64,000 bases of DNA from positions 57,125 through 121,124 of the forward strand of contig NZ_JAFBAR010000075.1 of the NCBI RefSeq assembly GCF_019247635.1, read 5' to 3'. Below the pieces are notes generated by a model, which saw only the letters and a list, made by a program, of their open reading frames with translations, was not told the DNA's origin and did no database searches. A program made the position numbers and the translations under genes. Shown piece by piece: positions 62,880-64,000 of the stretch (position 1 is the stretch's first letter; each line of letters begins with the position of its first letter). The stretch comes from Mycobacterium sp. GTDB lineage: Bacteria; Actinomycetota; Actinomycetes; Mycobacteriales; Mycobacteriaceae.

Positions 62880-64000
62880 TTGCTGTCCACCAACTACGGG
62901 GGCCTGGTGCCCGAGGACGAGCTCCTTACCCACCAGATCGTCGACACCTTCGCGACGGTGAGCCAGTCGGACCCGTCGTGGACGGAGAAGATCTGGACGA
63001 CGGCACACGCGCGAGACAATTCCCTGCAGATTGTGCTGGGCGTGGGTAAGTACACGAACCGCGGAGTTTTCGACGGGGCGGCCGGCGTGTGCCGCGGCAC
63101 CGAGCAGTGGACGGTGCGCGCGGGCCGTCGCCTGTCGTCCGACTCGGCGGGCACCGACGTCGGACCGATCCGCTACAGCGTCGTCGAACCGCTGCGCGCC
63201 GTCCGGGTGAGCCTGGACGAGAACGAACACGAGCCGATCGCCTTCGATGTCGTGCTGCGCGGCTCGTTCGGCGCCGCCCTGGAAGATTCGTGGCCCGACC
63301 GCAGCCCCGATGGCTACCGGGTGACGCATAACGTGTTGCGCTACCACCAGATTGGCGTCGCGTCGGGTTGGGTCCAGCTGCACGGCGAGCGCTTCGATGT
63401 TAACCCCAACGAGTGGATATCCATCCGCGACCATTCCTGGGGTCTGCGCCCCGGTGTTGGAAAGCCCATTCCGGGTCTGCCGCGTGGCGGCAGCAAGATC
63501 CGGCAGATGTACATGACGTGGCTGCCGATGAGCATGGCCCGGTCCGACGGGTCGAAGTACTCGCTGTTCGTCTTCCTGCAGCACGAACGGGGACAGGGCT
63601 TCGAATCAATCCGCTCGCAAGCCGAACAGCAGGAAGAAGGCGGCGGTTCATACCGATTCGCCGCGGTCGAGCAGGACCTGCGCTTCCGTGACGACAACCG
63701 GCGCTTCACCCAAGGAACGATCACGCTGATCGAGGCGGACGGAACCAAGCGTCCGCTAAGCATTTCGGCTGCCGGCGACGGTGGCTTTCACCTCGGCACG
63801 GCCGGCTATTACGGCTGGAACGACTGGGTGTACGGGGAGTGGGTCGGGGAGCTGCGGGTGGAAGGCAACCACGTCACCAACTGCGATGACCCGGCGACCG
63901 CCCGCAAGGTACACCAGTTGCGGGATCTGCTTGTGCGGGTGGATGATCCGGTGGGCGGTGGGAGCGGCGTCGGCAACATGGAGACGTTCGCGCTCGGGGC
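62880..64000 (+). CDS. Conserved mycobacterial protein (AttH/CrtC-like, DUF7064/7065-type), partial
   Basis: The open frame runs off the window, so at least 373 residues are seen. I use the TTG at 62880, preceded by GGAGGG at 7 nt; the GTG at 62865 is the alternative. Start LLSTNYGGLVPEDELLTHQI; then alternating strands typical of a two-lobe beta-barrel: WTTAHARDNSLQIVLGVGKY, HGERFDVNPNEWISIRDHSW and TWLPMSMARSDGSKYSLFVF. The DHSWG element (near 182) is the type of motif seen in AttH/carotenoid-hydratase-like barrels. Such mycobacterial proteins are of unknown function, possibly acting on hydrophobic lipids or sterols. Family label recalled, not verified. It is divergent from the TetR gene. 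Confidence 0.65.
   Translation, partial: MLSTNYGGLVPEDELLTHQIVDTFATVSQSDPSWTEKIWTTAHARDNSLQIVLGVGKYTNRGVFDGAAGVCRGTEQWTVRAGRRLSSDSAGTDVGPIRYSVVEPLRAVRVSLDENEHEPIAFDVVLRGSFGAALEDSWPDRSPDGYRVTHNVLRYHQIGVASGWVQLHGERFDVNPNEWISIRDHSWGLRPGVGKPIPGLPRGGSKIRQMYMTWLPMSMARSDGSKYSLFVFLQHERGQGFESIRSQAEQQEEGGGSYRFAAVEQDLRFRDDNRRFTQGTITLIEADGTKRPLSISAAGDGGFHLGTAGYYGWNDWVYGEWVGELRVEGNHVTNCDDPATARKVHQLRDLLVRVDDPVGGGSGVGNMETFALG

Overview
The window reads as a chromosomal segment of a non-tuberculous, probably slow-growing Mycobacterium. The DNA is GC-rich, GTG and TTG starts are frequent, and stop/start overlaps (ATGA, GTGA) are common. The families are typical of the genus: an MceF-type Mce protein, a LipC esterase beside a wax ester/diacylglycerol acyltransferase, a CYP144 P450 beside a divergent TetR gene, monomeric isocitrate dehydrogenase, a cutinase-like esterase, and many P450s, SDRs, F420/FMN luciferase-like (LLM) oxidoreductases and TetR regulators. 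I found no rRNA, tRNA, insertion sequence, phage or CRISPR array.

Layout. 1-1776: end of an mce operon plus a coupled secreted protein. 2014-8353: housekeeping-type oxidoreductases, then lipC and WS/DGAT. 8440-15960 (minus): a tightly packed catabolic-looking operon (zinc alcohol dehydrogenase, NTF2-like protein, SDR, LLM oxidoreductase, a frameshifted gene, P450, a gutted SDR, a DapB-like dehydrogenase, an epimerase). It is divergent from an IclR regulator (16057-16944), with a perfect palindrome between them. 17449-20218: SDR, acyl-CoA dehydrogenase and TetR. 20208-22385 (minus): P450, an AveC-like membrane protein and a 38-residue membrane peptide, divergent from a TetR gene across a palindromic operator. 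23193-29264: a membrane protein, a proline/glutamine/tyrosine-rich protein, an in-frame shrunken relative of DNA polymerase I, and a large PLP decarboxylase. 29271-36963: hemerythrin, Nudix, PPOX, SDRs, haloacid dehalogenase, ketopantoate-reductase-like, cutinase and a hypothetical protein. 37146-42184: four consecutive LLM flavin monooxygenases resembling organosulfur assimilation enzymes, without a transporter. 42248-44485: icd2. 45158-48122: TetR, DUF1214 and sulfotransferase operon. 48285-50851: LacI regulator divergent from an aldehyde dehydrogenase around a perfect 20-bp palindrome. 50888-56400: Baeyer-Villiger-type monooxygenase, enoyl-CoA hydratase, VOC protein, limonene-epoxide-hydrolase-like protein, TetR and cyp144. 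56425-64000: membrane adenylyl cyclase, NTF2-like protein, LLM oxidoreductase, P450, a flavoprotein stub, an aminoglycoside-phosphotransferase-like kinase, TetR, and a partial protein running off the end.

The common theme is oxidative breakdown of lipid-like or xenobiotic carbon in small operons. Most have their own local regulator and a visible dyad operator. Several operons carry decayed members (at 10673-11090, 12313-12712 and 60804-60917), so the pathways may be remodelling. The most unusual single gene is the PolA-derived protein at 24952-26196. It has no 5' nuclease domain, no O-helix and no motif A aspartate, yet keeps an open frame of 414 codons. A dispersed 57-nt hairpin (35214-35270 and 48192-48248) lies just downstream of two unrelated genes.

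All functional names come from reading motifs and from memory of family sequences. No database search was run.
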